64,000 nucleotides of DNA from Saussurea involucrata (GCA_033807775.1 CM066325.1:17479301-17543300); one strand, 5' to 3'; shown: positions 12,799 through 24,678, numbered from the stretch's first letter. Notes: generated by a model from the sequence alone, not told the origin. A program made the numbers and translations.

Positions 12799-15109
12799 AC
12801 TCGTTCTTAATTTTTAAAAATAAAAAATAATAATAATAAAAAAATAATTAAAAATAAAAAATAAAATATATATATATATATAGCCTTTGACTGTTTCATT
12901 TACTGATCTTGTTTTGTTAAGATCTTTTGCAGATTTTGAGGGGGAGCTTATCTGATTCTTAATCAGTCTATCATGATTTGAGGGGGAGCTGATACATTTG
13001 ACTGTAAGTATCTTCTGAACTTAACTTGAGACTGTTTGAAAGAAGAACGACTTTCAAGCATGAAAAATTGTTTTCTTAAATGTTCAAACCACTTCTTTAT
13101 TTCAAAAAGACTTTATAAATCTAGAAGTGTGATTTTTTAAACGTTTTGATGTATATCTCGGGTTGTAATATCATTGTTTCTGACCGTGTGTTTCCAAAGA
13201 TTTATACTTGTGTATTATCTTTTCTATACTTTCAAGTATTCATACACATCGGTTCAGCTTTTTATTGACTTTGTTATTACCACGTCTCAAAAATGAAACA
13301 TTTTTTCGATGGTAATACTCCCGTTTGTAATTCAAAGTTTGTTGAGCATCATACTTTCATTTCAGCGTAAGAGCTTAACTGTTTCATTCAAAGATTGTTT
13401 ATATTTGTTCATATAAACAAAAGATCCGATTCTTTGATACCCTAATCGTACATGATTATCTTTCATATTTGATCTGATTGATACATTGCCAGATTCTCAA
13501 ACAAGTCTTTCGAATTCATTTCATTCATTCAATATCCATGTTTTGAGAAATCTTCAAAGTTCAAATGATCAAATATTTCATGATATTATTGAGGAGCATA
13601 CATTCTTATGACAATGTTATCCAAAAATCTGAGATTTATATTTGTTTAAGCTAAGCTGTTGAACAACGCAACTTTTTAGGATAAAATTTCACGGGGATCA
13701 GTGTGTGAGCTACATTGTACTTCTATGGATTCACGTTAACCAGTGTTTCCTACCCAAGAAGTTATTCTTGAGTGATTGAGGGGTGAGGGGTCGAAATCAA
13801 AGAGTGGAGGAGATAACTCATACGGTTGAATAATCTCATTGTGCTGAGATAAAATGAAAAAGATAGTTTGGTTAGCAGTGAGCTGATTAAAAACAGAAAG
13901 AGGGCGTGAGAACAGAGTTAAAAGAATACGAGAACTCTGCACCAATCAATTTCTGAGTCGGGCAGCCACATTACTGATTGGTTCACATTCTTCGGTGACC
14001 ATCATTGAAACAGGCAATTAGCCCAAGCCAACTCTTGCTTTAACCCCACCAGCTACTCATTTCTTTCTCAACAAAGAAATGTTTCATTTTTCTTGGGGAC
14101 GCAGCATATTATCTATCTAATCTTCACTCGGAAGGTTTGGATATTGAAAAAGAAGGAAGTTTGCCCCACCTTCGCACTTCAATCATGCACATTGAGTCCG
14201 TGGAAAACTTGTTGCTGTCTCAACAGTTTACACAATTTGAGCCTAACTATTAATCAAGTATAAGTTGTTTCAACCATTTCTACACTTGCACGTACACACA
14301 AGGAATATGTTTTCTTGTCATAACGTTCATAGAAATTCCTTAGTGTTTTTCGATGATTGAATGGAAGCCCTGGAGGAGTGAACATCAAAAAGCTCTTTTC
14401 CAAAGTACATCTGTTGTACTAAGTGGCTCCGTGCTACTTACATGCATTTTAACTGTCTCATTTGTTGATTCAGGGTTACAACTGTTATATTATCTGAATT
14501 TGAAAAGATTCGGATAAACATTTTTGGAATTGACGGTTATACATATCAAAAGGAGGAGATTGTTTCTGGTATTCAAAGACTGCTGAAATTGAAAAGAATT
14601 TTGATGATCATGATGTTCACAATCATCAAAAAGGGGAAGAAATATCAAACAGAAGAAAAGAGGGAGATAATTCGAATATCTCAACTTCCAAAAGTCAAAG
14701 ATAACCAAAGTCAAAAGAAGATAAGTTCAAGACAATTTGTTCAAGAAGATCAACTGTGTGAAGATACAAAGACAATTCGTACTTAAAGATTATTCAAGAA
14801 TGTCTTAAAGCTCAAAGCCCGTTAAAACCTCAAATCCCATTCATGTTCAAAGACTGAAGAAATCTGTCAAAAGTCAAAGCTGCAAAGACCAATGATTCGA
14901 AGATATAAAGATTTTGTTTTGAAGAATTTGATCAACGCTACACAGATTTGAAGTTCGTGTTTCAAGACTTGTTGACTATTTGACTTTAAAGAGCCTAAAT
15001 GAAGTTTAAAGCTGCCAAAGTGGATTCTTGAAGATAAAGCCTATCTGAAGATTAAAGAGCTGAAGACTATCATCATAATTTTCTAAATCTTGAATCCATA
15101 GGGGGAGAT
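12799..15109 (+). other. Non-coding 3' half of interior copy 2 and polypurine tract
   Basis: This is related to 7301-9300 and has no recognisable coding motif. It ends with the polypurine tract ATAGGGGGAGAT at 15099-15110, immediately before the right LTR. Confidence 0.65.
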
Positions 15110-15358
15110 TGTTAGTACACAATGTATCCAAGATTTAGGGCTAATTGTAATTAGTCAATATTAGTCAAAGTCAAGGTATTTAGCTAGTGTTGGTCAAAGG
15201 TATAAACACCCAAGTTGTGAGAGGAGCTAGGTTAGAGAGAGCACATAATAGAGAGAATACTGAAGGTGTGTGTGTGAAAGAGGCATGAATCTCATCTTCT
15301 TCAATTCTCTCGCAATCTATGTTCTAATTGGTTTAATCTTGTTATCTGAAAACTCTCA
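15110..15358 (+). repeat. Right LTR of the 12.3 kb element
   Basis: This 249-bp LTR begins TGTTAGTACAC and ends AACTCTCA. It differs from the left LTR by many substitutions and indels, far more than expected of a recent insertion, and is followed directly by LINE sequence. Confidence 0.8.
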
Positions 15359-15808
15359 GATTTGGTCAAGAGTTGCAAGGTGGTGGAGTGTGGATCTATC
15401 CTCATGCAACACTCTAGAAGAAATATTCAAAATGGCCGAGGTTTTAAAGGCGTCTAAATCAGTAAAACAGACCCTTGATTGCGTAATCAGGTGCGTTTTT
15501 TAAGTCCTGTGGGGATTCCAAAATAGATTGGTGTTTGATGTAATTAAACCCCGCAAAGATGGTAATTTTTATTCGATAACTCTTAACTCTTTCAGTTGGA
15601 TTTTGCACCAGTTAGGGAAAGGTAGGATTGATTGGAGAGATTGGCTAAAAAATCCGTCGCTCGCCATCCGTTAGGTGGTAGCGGGTTTTGGTGTTGTAGT
15701 CTGTATTTCCTTTTTCTGTTTTCGGGTTGTATTGTTCCGTCCGGCTAGCTCCTTGCTAGTCCGTGCATTGTGTTGCTTTTAATAATATCCGCCGTTCAAC
15801 AAAAAAAC
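15359..15808 (+). pseudogene. LINE 3' fragment (zf-RVT region and tail)
   Basis: The translation carries the C-terminal pattern of plant L1-type LINE ORF2: RWWSVDL, then VLWGFQNRLVF, then SFSWILHQL, then WRDWLKNPS. A stop and frame change lie near 15501. The 3' end carries the CTTGCTAGT...GTTCAA signature and an A-run near 15800 that two other LINE tails in this window share. The fragment starts exactly at the end of the right LTR; no matching LINE sequence lies left of 3094. Confidence 0.75.
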
Positions 15809-16284
15809 CCTGTAAAATAACAATAGAAAATTATAATCTCCGGTTGGTTATGAATATAATCTGGGAGCGGTTCGCTATGGTCCCATGGATATGGATGATA
15901 TTAATGGATGGTTATGTAGCTTTGAAGTTTGTACATTATGCATAAGATTTAGTACCATACAAGATTAATTAAGTAAAATAGCTTTTTAATAATTTTGCAT
16001 TGATCGACTGTAATCAAGAATTAAATGACAAATATCAAATTTATTTAAAGAAAACTTTTGGTAATTCGTTACATATTCTCTGACCATTTTTTATCAATCT
16101 TGTTCCTTTCAATCCCTGCCGGTCATTTAACGAGTGGGTAAGTGGTCGCAATCCGAGGGATCAAATACTAACCAATCAGAAACGAGTACAAGATTAGGGT
16201 TAAAAATCTCACTCGCCTTCGTCCCACTATATAAACAAACTCACTAGTACTTGTGCAGTTTACATTGATTTCATCGCAGCCACC

Positions 16285-16624
16285 ATGGATGAAAGTGTGC
16301 CCCTTGATAATCAAACTGCCGCTCACCATTGGCTCTCCCATATCACTGTAAGCCTTCATTCTTTCTATTTCCTAGTTTGTTAAAACTTTGTTGTTGATAA
16401 TCAAGCACTTTGTTGTTGCCGTTTGTTAAAACTTGTTTTGACATGTAGTATTTTTGTTCTTCCTGCAGTTTAATGTTTGTGGTCAGGTAGCCAAAAATGG
16501 ATGTTCTTACGACCTCAATATTCATAGCATTTCCCAAGGATCTACAGCATGGTCGAATCCTTACATTCCAGAAGATAGAGAGGCTACATCATACCATGCA
16601 ACGAGGTCACATTTATGCAACTAA
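16285..16624 (+). CDS. Small two-exon gene of unknown function (72 aa)
   Basis: I do not recognise this gene. A TATA-like ACTATATAAAC at about 16225 and a good start context (CACCATGG) precede exon 1 (16285-16347, 21 codons). A GT-AG intron (16348-16468) leads to exon 2 (16469-16624), which stays open for 51 codons to TAA. The protein is hydrophilic, has three cysteines (CGQ, NGCSYD and a late LCN) and the segment NIHSISQGSTAWSNPY; no signal peptide or membrane segment is seen. Two damaged relatives lie at 21700-24931 and 25470-25800, sharing promoter, exon 2 and 3' flank. It may be a genuine short gene or the front part of a larger gene that was duplicated; the conserved promoter argues it was once expressed. 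Confidence 0.4.
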
Positions 16625-16974
16625 GATGTTTTGAACAAATGTAGTCAGGAGATCGAATCATCTTAGAAATGACTTCCAGAGTTCCGTACATGTTAGTAGA
16701 ATATTAACAATGCCTTAAAAGGGTTTGGAATTTGTATATATATAGAACATTTCCACAAAAGAAATGAACACAGATTATAAGAGTGTAATAGGGGTTTTCT
16801 GTGTATATACATTTACAAGAAGCAAAAATTGTATATGTCAAGAAGAAATGAACACAGATTATAAGAGTGTAATAGGGCTTTTGCTATATCAAGAAGCAAA
16901 TTAATTTCTTGACCTCCTGTTAATACAATTTTTGCAGTTTTCTGTCACTGTATTTCTCGTTTTTCTAAGACCAT

Positions 16975-17125
16975 CTCCAACTAAATCTTACACTAAACAT
17001 TAAATTTGGTGTAAATGACACTATTCTTATCTTCAATGAGGTCTCTATTTTTCACACTAAATTTAGTGTATTGAATAGTATTACACTATATTTGGTGTAA
17101 CACTATTCATTTACACTAAATTCTT
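16975..17125. repeat. Possible small palindromic MITE
   Basis: The start AGACCATCTCCAACT and internal palindromic words (ACACTAAATTTAGTGT) resemble short MITEs. I could not define both ends. Confidence 0.35.
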
Positions 17126-17820
17126 GATATGCAATGGGTTTATTGATCGATAAGGATAACCTAAATTCTTGCTGCTAGATCTGTAATCTAAACGAAAAAA
17201 AAGAAGATCTCGCTAGACATGCAAATCGGAAAAATGTTTTCTACACAAGAATTAAATTTGTTGCTTGCAGAATTTTCATCTTTCGGTTGATCGATTTAGA
17301 TTGCAGATGATCTATACTTGGTTTTGATTTATAAACCGATGTGAAATTAATTTCTTTCAAACTCTGATCTGTTGAATTTTTGTTGCTACATACATCTAAA
17401 ATCCTCACTGTCAGGGACCAAAAAACAATTCAAACAGTGAGACCATCCTATCCGACTAAGAAACAAATATAGAGATGTTTTTACGAAATCAATGATGGGT
17501 TGGTGATTAGTTCCTTGCTTTTCAAATATGAGGTATCGTGTTCGAGTCTTGTTATTGCAAGTTTTTTACAAACATAATAAATCAGAAATTAAAATCTAAA
17601 AATTCAGGTATTTCACTCACACTCTTCAAGCGAGTGCAAACTCCAGATGCGGTGTAACACCTTGAAGAGAGAAAAAGAGAATTTATTGATAAATTTTTGA
17701 TGACAATACCATTAGAAAAACACTTTAAATAATACGAACTACTACTTTCCTATGCTAACTCTACCTCCTAACAAATAGCACCTAATACTTATTTCATACC
17801 TATTTATTGATAAAATTTTG
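17126..17820. other. Spacer, nothing recognised
   Basis: The stretch is AT-rich without convincing coding or repeat structure. Confidence 0.4.
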
Positions 17821-17844
17821 ATAACAAATAGCACCCGTTCTCCA

Positions 17845-18178
17845 CCTATTCATCGTTAGCAGCGGCTATGGAAGGTATAGGAGCGGTCCAGGGCTCTCCT
17901 TTGAAACGTAAATGTCTCGAAGCAATTCTTTTTACGGTATGTTATTCGTTATGGTGCTTTCGTAACATGATCGTTTTAATTTTGCAGGAAAGGGGCAAAA
18001 CAAGAGAGAGTTGTTCGATAACATTATTGATAATTCGTTTAGGTGGATGGTGTTGCGAAACAAGAAGTGCATTAAAGATGTAAGTGTTTGGAGAATCTCT
18101 CCTTTTAATTGTTTTGAAGCCATGTAACCTGTTGCTAGTCTCTTGCTAGCTTTTTAATGCATTGCCTTTTCAAAAAAA
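17845..18178 (+). pseudogene. LINE 3' fragment
   Basis: The translation shows KRKCLEAILFTVCYSLWCFRN and, in another frame, NIIDNSFRWMVLRNKK, the pattern of the LINE ORF2 C-terminus. The 3' end has TTGCTAGTCTCTTGCTAG and ends CTTTTCAAAAAAAAA at about 18178, matching the tails at 15800 and 53927. One frame change is needed, so it is dead. Confidence 0.7.
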
Positions 18179-18456
18179 AATCTAATCTTAAATTAAATAT
18201 AAAATTTAAAAAAGGAAAAAGTGTAAATACGTTTGAACAAGCATCATCTGACAAACGTTTTTTCTTTTTTAACATTTAAGGAAATAAAATTAGTAATTGT
18301 TGATTTTTTTTCCTCAATTTTGTTTCTTATTGAATCCTGAGGTGTCATTGTTTGAGTAGGTTAATAATCTTTAATGTTAGTAATTAACACCGGTATATTT
18401 TTTTTTCTTTTAAGTTTTTACCACCTTCAAAATAATAAGAGTTGTTCTATCACTAA

Positions 18457-18763
18457 GGAGCCATTTACCTAATCACTTACCCGAGTAAGTGTTTATCGGT
18501 AAAATTCAACACTATCACTTACTTTTCGAGTAAGATTTGTCCACCAAAATGGCATTGTATGCAACAATTTAGCTGGTAAGCGCTAATCGTGGTAAGATTC
18601 GTCGTACTCACTTACCGGGTAAGGCTCTCGGTCCTTGCTTTCAACTCTATGTCCTTGTTTTCGCTCTTACCGGGTAAGATTCTTTGATCCTTGCCATATT
18701 CATCTGGTAGGCTAATGTGACTTGATAAATACTTACCCGGGTAAACGTTTTGTAAATGACCCC
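18457..18763. mobile_element. PIF/Harbinger-type MITE, 307 bp
   Basis: The ends are GGAGCCATTTAC and, inward from the right, GGGGTCATTTAC. TAA flanks both sides (18454-18456 and 18764-18766). The interior is full of CTTACCCGGGTAAG-type palindromes. Confidence 0.75.
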
Positions 18764-18820
18764 TAAGTGTGATTTTAATGAAAAAACTATATTCATTTAC
18801 ATTCTTAGTTTATAATAAAA

Positions 18821-19685
18821 CTAGGTAACAGCACCGCGCCTTGCGCGGTGAATACAAATATTATTATAAAGATTAATATACTTTACTAAAAAAATTGATT
18901 TATAAGCAATTGTTATCTTACTAAAAGACAAAAAAACAAACAAAAACATAATTTATTAAAATAAGTATTGTTAGCTTACTAAAAGAAAGAACACAAACAT
19001 TAGTATCTTACTAAGAAAATAAAATAATTAAAAAGTTTTGATTTATAATCATTGTTAGTTTACTAAGAAAATCAAAAAATATATATATATATATACTTTA
19101 TTAAATAAGTATTGATTTATAAGTATTGTTAACTTATCCAAAAAATGTAAATAAATAAAAATATACATATTAAAAAAATTGATTTATAAACATTTTTAGC
19201 TTACTAAAAGAAAACAATAAATAAAAAATATACTCTATTAAAATAAGTATTTGATTTATAATCATTGTTATCTATCTTAATAAAAAAAGTTTATATAATA
19301 TTTAGATCAAGTAAGCTTACGAAGAAAATATAAATCAATAAACTCAATAATTATAATAAAATAACCATTGTTATAAAATAATAATTATAATTTATTAGAA
19401 AACTTATTGATTTATAATCAGTTGTTGTGTTACTAAAAAATAAATAAATATATACAAAAAATATAATTTATTAAAATAAATATTGATTTATAAATATTGT
19501 TACCTTACGAAAAGAAAGAATATATAAACATTGATATAGATCTTACTAAAAAAATAAACCAATTTAAAAGTTTTGATTTATAATCATTGCTAACTTATTA
19601 AGAAAAAAATTAAATAAAAATAAAAACTATATTTTATTAAATAAAAATAAAATTGATTTATAAACAATTTAAAACTACATTCTCC

Positions 19686-19722
<37 letters not shown>

Positions 19723-19933
19723 ATTGATGTTAGTCTACTAAAAGATAAAAAAATATAACCTATTAAAATAAGTAATTATAAAATAAAAAATAAAAAGTTT
19801 TAATAATTAATAAGGACGTTTAATATGTGACTTTTATTTAAAATAAATCAAAAATCTAAAAAAATAGATAAATGGCTATGGAGGCTTATACTTAACCATT
19901 ATCCTTACATTCTCCTTTATGTATATATATAGA
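18821..19933 (-). mobile_element. Non-autonomous Helitron, about 1.1 kb
   Basis: Read on the minus strand, the 3' end is a perfect 8-bp GC-rich stem (CACCGCGC...GCGCGGTG, plus positions about 18832-18850), then about 8 nt and CTAG at 18824-18821, followed by T. The 5' end begins TCTATATATATACATAAAGG at 19933, preceded by A. These are the Helitron hallmarks: a TC start, a 3' hairpin followed by CTRR, insertion between A and T, and no duplication. A second possible 5' end lies 3 nt further at 19936. The interior is AT-rich with no Rep/helicase. A second copy of the terminal motif near 19680-19700 hints at nesting. Confidence 0.72.
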
Positions 19934-19936
19934 TGA

Positions 19937-20675
19937 TTATGTATCTCACTACATTGGGTGGTACCAAACTAAAAATATTTTTATCATCAACTCTTTTGTG
20001 TTCTTATGAAATAATGTATTAATTTTTCATCATATGTTTATAATAAAATTTTACGTTTAATGTGTACGCAATTAATTATTTTTATCCCACATATTACTTT
20101 TTGTTTTTTTGATTAATTTATATAAAAGAATCAAATCTTTAGTATATTTAAATTTCAAAAAACGGAAAAATGTGAACAAACATCTAACAAACTTTTACCT
20201 TTTTAAAATTTGAGAAACAAATTTAAAGAAGGAAAAAGTTGGTTGTTGTGTAATTTGTTGATAATTTTTTCTCAATAATCTACAAAATTACAATAATATT
20301 ATTTTCTTTTTTGTGTTTTTTAACACTAATTAATTAACATTTTCTTCAAATGTAAAGTTTCAATTTGTCTTTCTAAAGAAATAATGTATTAATTTTTCAT
20401 CATGTGTTTATAATAAAATTTTACATTAAGCCACATGAGTATACAATTACTTATTTTTATCACACAATTTCTTTTTTCATGTTCTTATTAAATTATATGA
20501 AAAATCAAATCTTAAGTTTAATTAAAAAAAATTAAAGGGAAAAAGTATTAATACGTGTGAACAAACATCTTAACTTACTTTTTTCCTTTTTGAAATATAA
20601 AAAAAAGAAATTTAAAATAAGAAAAAGTCGATAACATGTTTGTGTGATTAGGTTAATTCTGTGTTGAAGAAACCC
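19937..20675. other. AT-rich spacer
   Basis: I see no gene or element with definable ends. A TTTCATCATRTGTTTATAAT word occurs twice (about 20027 and 20394), so part of this stretch is an old local duplication. Confidence 0.4.
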
Positions 20676-20678
20676 TAA

Positions 20679-21543
20679 GGTTGCGTTTGGTAAGCAGACT
20701 AGATGGAATGGGACGGGACAAATAAAATTAGTACCACGTTTGGGGCGACATAGAACAAGGACAAGGTGGGACAAAACCACATTTTCGTGGGACAAAACCA
20801 GGCAATTTTTGTTCCACCCAAATACATGGAACAACCTTGGACTAAAGTGAAAATGACTGATTTACCCTCTAAACAAAACAAAAAATCTGAAACCTAAAAC
20901 ACGATAAGATTGAATTTGTCGAATCAACTCCTCCAAATCCATCTATGAGAATATCGAACTCCCCAAATCCTTCCAAAATCGATGAACCCTCATACAAATT
21001 GATCAAACTCTGCAAATCCTCCTGCAAATCGATCGAACTAAGCAAATCCTACTGCAAAATTGCAAATCGTTCGAACTCTACAAATCTCCAGATCTATGTT
21101 TGAATATCGATGCGCAAGAGATGAGATTGTGGTGGAAGAAGAAGAAGATTCTGGAAAGAAATGCAAAAAAAAAAGATGAACTTCGAACGTGTTTGAGGAA
21201 GACGACGCCACCTGGTCTTGAAGGAAGGAATCTGGAAAGAAATGCAAAAAAGAAGGAAGACACCCACTATAAATATGTTTTAAAAAATTTATGTTATTTA
21301 CCCTCTGAATGTGTTATTTGTGTAATTTACTGTAGTTTTTATTAGTAAAATCATTTAAATGTTTAGTTAAATTAAGTCAATTGTAATTATTATATAATAA
21401 AAAATATTAAAATTATTTTAGGGGCAATCTAGTCATTTTAACAGTTTTGTCCCGTCCTGTTCTAGTCGTACCAAATGTAGGACAGACAATTAGTTATGTC
21501 CAGTTCTGTCACGTACTATCTAGTCTGCATACCAAACGCACCC
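20679..21543. mobile_element. PIF/Harbinger-type non-autonomous element, 865 bp
   Basis: The left end is GGTTGCGTTTGGTAAGCAGA and the right end read inward is GGGTGCGTTTGGTATGCAGA, 17 of 20 matching. TAA flanks both sides (20676-20678 and 21544-21546). Short words such as GGGACAAAACCA recur inside. I see no transposase. Confidence 0.82.
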
Positions 21544-22088
21544 TAACAGATCACATTGGATCACTGCAGGCTGTTAAATGAGAAACACTAATTTGAAATT
21601 AGGGTTTAAATCGTATGCCGCCATCCACATTCCACTATATAATAAACTCACTTCATTCTGCATTTCCATTCTACATCGATTTCAAATCATCCAGCAGATA
21701 TGGATGAAAGTGTGCGCCCCTATCATTAACACCCACTCACCATTCACATCTCTCCATCACTGTAAGACTATCAGCATCCAACCCCATCTAACCCACACTT
21801 TTTCACTGCCACATCAGCGCCACATCATTTTTCCCTTCCAACTCATTCTAACCCACAAACCCCCACATCCATCCCACACCACCATCTCATCTTTTATTTA
21901 TTTTTATTTTTATTTTTGTTACAAGTATATTAATTTAAATAATTTAAATTTTATAAATAATTTATAATTTAATATAAGATAAAACAATTGATAAAATATT
22001 TCATAAATTGAAACTACAATTTTAACCTTACATAACCAAATTAAAAACATAAAAAAATACATAATTTCAAATTAAAAAACTACAAATT

Positions 22089-22869
22089 TCACCAACCATA
22101 TAGTTGTCGAAACAACTCTTTGTGGGCTAAAACCGCATTTAACGCGCTACCCGTGAGATGATCATGTGGTCTGATGTAAAACTCGAGATCTTTCCGCATT
22201 TCTCTTTGTTTCAAAGCTTCCGCTTTTGTCTTTGCCGCTTCCGCTTTTGTCTTTGTCGCCTCGGCTTTGTCCCTCGCGGTTTTCAACATTTCCTCCTCCA
22301 CGGTTAGTATTTTTTTATTTGCAACGTTTATATTCTCGACATACGCCATAAGATTCTTCAACGCCTCGTCCTTTTCCGCCGTCTTTGTGGAGGATGACGC
22401 GGCACGTTTACCTTTATCTCTCCCCGTCGGTCGTGTCGGTTCTTGTACGAAGACATCCTCCTCCTCATGGCTTTCTTCATTGAGGTTGAACCGAACACGT
22501 GCGTCAGAAGACGTCGTGTTTGGGTTTGAATCCGGCGTGGACTTGCTCCGTTTTGAGGGCCTCGGGTTATCGTCCATGGAATGTACGATCTTCCACTTAG
22601 GGTGGTCTTTCACAATTCTCCAAGCCGTCTCGTGGGAGAAAGGCTTTTCGTTATTATCTGCCCGATACATCGTGTGTGCCCTCTCCATGAAGTCCGCGTC
22701 ACCCCATCCGGATTTATATTGGGATCTTAGATTACTGTAGATCCCGTTAAACTTCATCATTTTTTTGTTCATGTCACCCCATTTGGATTGTACTTGGTCT
22801 TTATTGCGTTGATGTTGGCGACTTGAGTTGAAATAATTGAGTATTTTTCTCCAAAATTCTCCTACAAAA

Positions 22870-22916
<47 letters not shown>

Positions 22917-23626
22917 TACGTATATATAATAAAGATAAACACATTAATAAATATATATAATAAAGATAATCACATTAATAAATATATATGAATACGTATA
23001 TATAATAAAGATAAACACATTAATAAATATATATATATGAATACGTATATATAATAAAGATAAATACATTAATAAATATATATACCCAATTTTTGTGCGT
23101 TTCCAACGATGCTATCTTCGGAGACGTGAAGCCATGCATTTGCCAACAAAACCTCTTCTTCGGAAGTCCACGAAACCGCTTTCGTTCTATTTGCAAATTT
23201 CTTTTTCCGTTGTGTCGTGGTTCCCGCATCGAGTTGTGTTTCGGGAACCACATCGGGTGGGGTTTCGGGAACCGTTTCATCGACTTCAACGTCCTCCGAA
23301 TATGTTTCTTGTTGTAGTAGTTGTTCGAATTGCCCACCTTGATTATATTGTGGAAAGCCACATTGCATAAATGGTTGAAAGCCGCCTTGATTAAATTGTT
23401 GGAATCCACCCGAATTAAATTGTTGGAATCCACCCGAATGAAATTGTTGGAACCCAACCGGGAGGGTGTTGGGTGAATACATAGGGTATTGTTGTATGCT
23501 TCCATGGTAGGTTGATGGTGGTGGTGTAAGATTGAAAATATTTTCCGTCGGGGACGGTTGCGAGCTCGTGCCTCGCGATTTGGAACCTCGTCGTGGTGTT
23601 GTGAACCCTTGTGTTTCTTTATCCAT
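22089..23626 (-). CDS. Myb/SANT-like ORF1 protein of a PIF/Harbinger element
   Basis: Two exons join cleanly: 23626-23086 and 22861-22089, separated by an AT-rich intron with GT-AG ends (22862-23085), giving 437 codons with no stop. The N-terminus (about residues 50-100) has FQQF.SGG-type repeats; then a Myb/SANT-like segment runs across the junction (VSWTSEEEVLLANAWLHVSE followed by LGEFWRKI and QVQSKWGDMNKKM). The C-terminal half has a KR-rich nuclear-type stretch and an alanine- and lysine-rich coiled coil with repeated KAEA units (about residues 370-400). Related host-annotated proteins are called glutathione S-transferase T3-like or NAM-associated, labels that reflect this transposon family. 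In active elements ORF1 helps the transposase bind DNA and enter the nucleus. The frame is intact, so it could still act in trans. Confidence 0.8.
22862..23085 (-). repeat. Tandem repeat in the ORF1 intron
   Basis: A TA microsatellite (about 22868-22912) is followed by three to four copies of a unit of about 46 bp containing GAATACGTATATATAATAAA and ACACATTAATAAATATAT. Confidence 0.75.
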
Positions 23627-23987
23627 TATGATTTTTTTGAAGAAAGAAATAATATTGAGAGAGTAGAATGAAGTGGGGAAGATGGGAGAGATTGAGAGTA
23701 AATTTGTAGAGAGATTGAGAGTAGAATGAAGTGTGAAAAAATAAGTTGGAAGTATTAGTATTTATAGGATATAAATAAAAAATAAAAAAATAAAAAAAAT
23801 ACCCCAACGTTCATATATTTAACGGATATATTTCAAAAAAAAAAAAATTCCAAAATACCTCAACCCAAGCCGGGTTGCCCAACCCGAGAGGAGTCCATCC
23901 CCATCCAACCCCAAGGGGTGCGATGGTGTTCCATCTCAACCCCAGCCAACCCCAGCCAACCCACCCCTCCCGATGCGCATGGTCTAA

Positions 23988-24534
23988 GCCACCGTCCATA
24001 TTTCTAGTTTTTTGTGGTCGATCAATCTGGATAGTCCTTAAATTCATTGATTGCATTTCATTTTTCAGTTCTGTGATTAAATTTAGATTGCAAATGATTT
24101 ATAGTCGACCTCATCACTTCCTTTACAAACATTGTCAGATTCGATTTTAATTTCTATATCGATTTGATATTTATTATCTTCAGATTCAAACACCAAAACG
24201 TTTCTTTTGAATTTTTTCTGCTACATATATCTAATTAAAACTTGCTGTGTTAGTCAAGTTTTCTCTGAAAGATCTATCGCTAAAGGGTGATTCATCGTCA
24301 CAAAAGTTGGTTGGTAATTTTTGGTGGTTAATGCAAATCAGTGATAGATTCTCTCGGTGATTCATGCCAACGAATTCTATTGAACCATTGATATTTTCTA
24401 GGGGATCTTTGGGTAATCACCCGCGGAAATCTACCTGGGTGAATTATATGGGTAAAAGTCATTTGTTTTGTAGTGAAAGTGACCAAAAAATTTCAATTCT
24501 CAACATGAGTTGTTCTTGTGCATCCATGTGGATC
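23988..24534 (+). other. Intron-like remainder between small-gene copy 2 pieces
   Basis: This lies between the ORF1 element and the SINE within the interrupted second copy of the small gene. Nothing else is recognised. Confidence 0.35.
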
Positions 24535-24549
24535 GATGGTTTCCAGGTC

Positions 24550-24678
24550 TTTTTTTGGGAATGGTGTCCTAGGCCAAGCCTAAATTAATCCCCTGACAAA
24601 TTATGACTGTAATATATCAACCCCGATCAAACCTTATTGGCCACAATTGTTGTGTATGTCTGAATTCGAACCTGGGCA
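24550..24678 (-). mobile_element. 5'-truncated tRNA-derived SINE
   Basis: On the minus strand the sequence holds a B-box-like GGTTCGAATTC (about 24663-24673) and ends in a poly-A (T-run at the left edge). It is flanked by a 15-bp duplication with one mismatch, GATGGTTTCCAGGTC at 24535 and GATGGTTTCAAGGTC at 24679. It belongs to the same family as the copies at 31958 and 49853 but lacks their 5' part. Confidence 0.72.

Larger units (their letters stand above)
3094..15358 (+). mobile_element. Non-autonomous LTR retrotransposon with tandemly duplicated interior
   Basis: The element is bounded by related LTRs starting TGTTAGTACAC at 3094 and 15110. A primer-binding site complementary to initiator tRNA-Met (TGGTATCAGAGC) follows the left LTR at 3368, and a polypurine tract (GGGGGAGAT) precedes the right LTR at 15101. 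Between them lie two diverged copies of one interior, roughly 3370-9300 and 9300-15109, each running leader, decayed repeats, coiled-coil Gag-like frame, hairpin array and a long non-coding 3' part. No protease, integrase, reverse transcriptase or RNase H is recognisable. The flanks show no 5-bp duplication (CAAAA on the left, GATTT on the right), and the two LTRs differ by many substitutions and indels. Confidence 0.82.
21766..23984 (-). mobile_element. PIF/Harbinger-type element carrying only ORF1, 2219 bp
   Basis: TAA flanks both sides (21763-21765 and 23985-23987). The inexact inverted ends read GACTATCAGCATC on the left and GACCATGCGCATC inward from the right, with further CCAACCCC/GGGGTTGG complementarity inside. 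It encodes one gene, the Myb-like ORF1 protein of this superfamily, and no DDE transposase, so it would need that enzyme supplied in trans. Confidence 0.78.

Noticed and set aside
22868..23085. CRISPR-like regular repeats
   Set aside because: Units are contiguous AT-rich tandem repeats without unique spacers, in a plant transposon intron.
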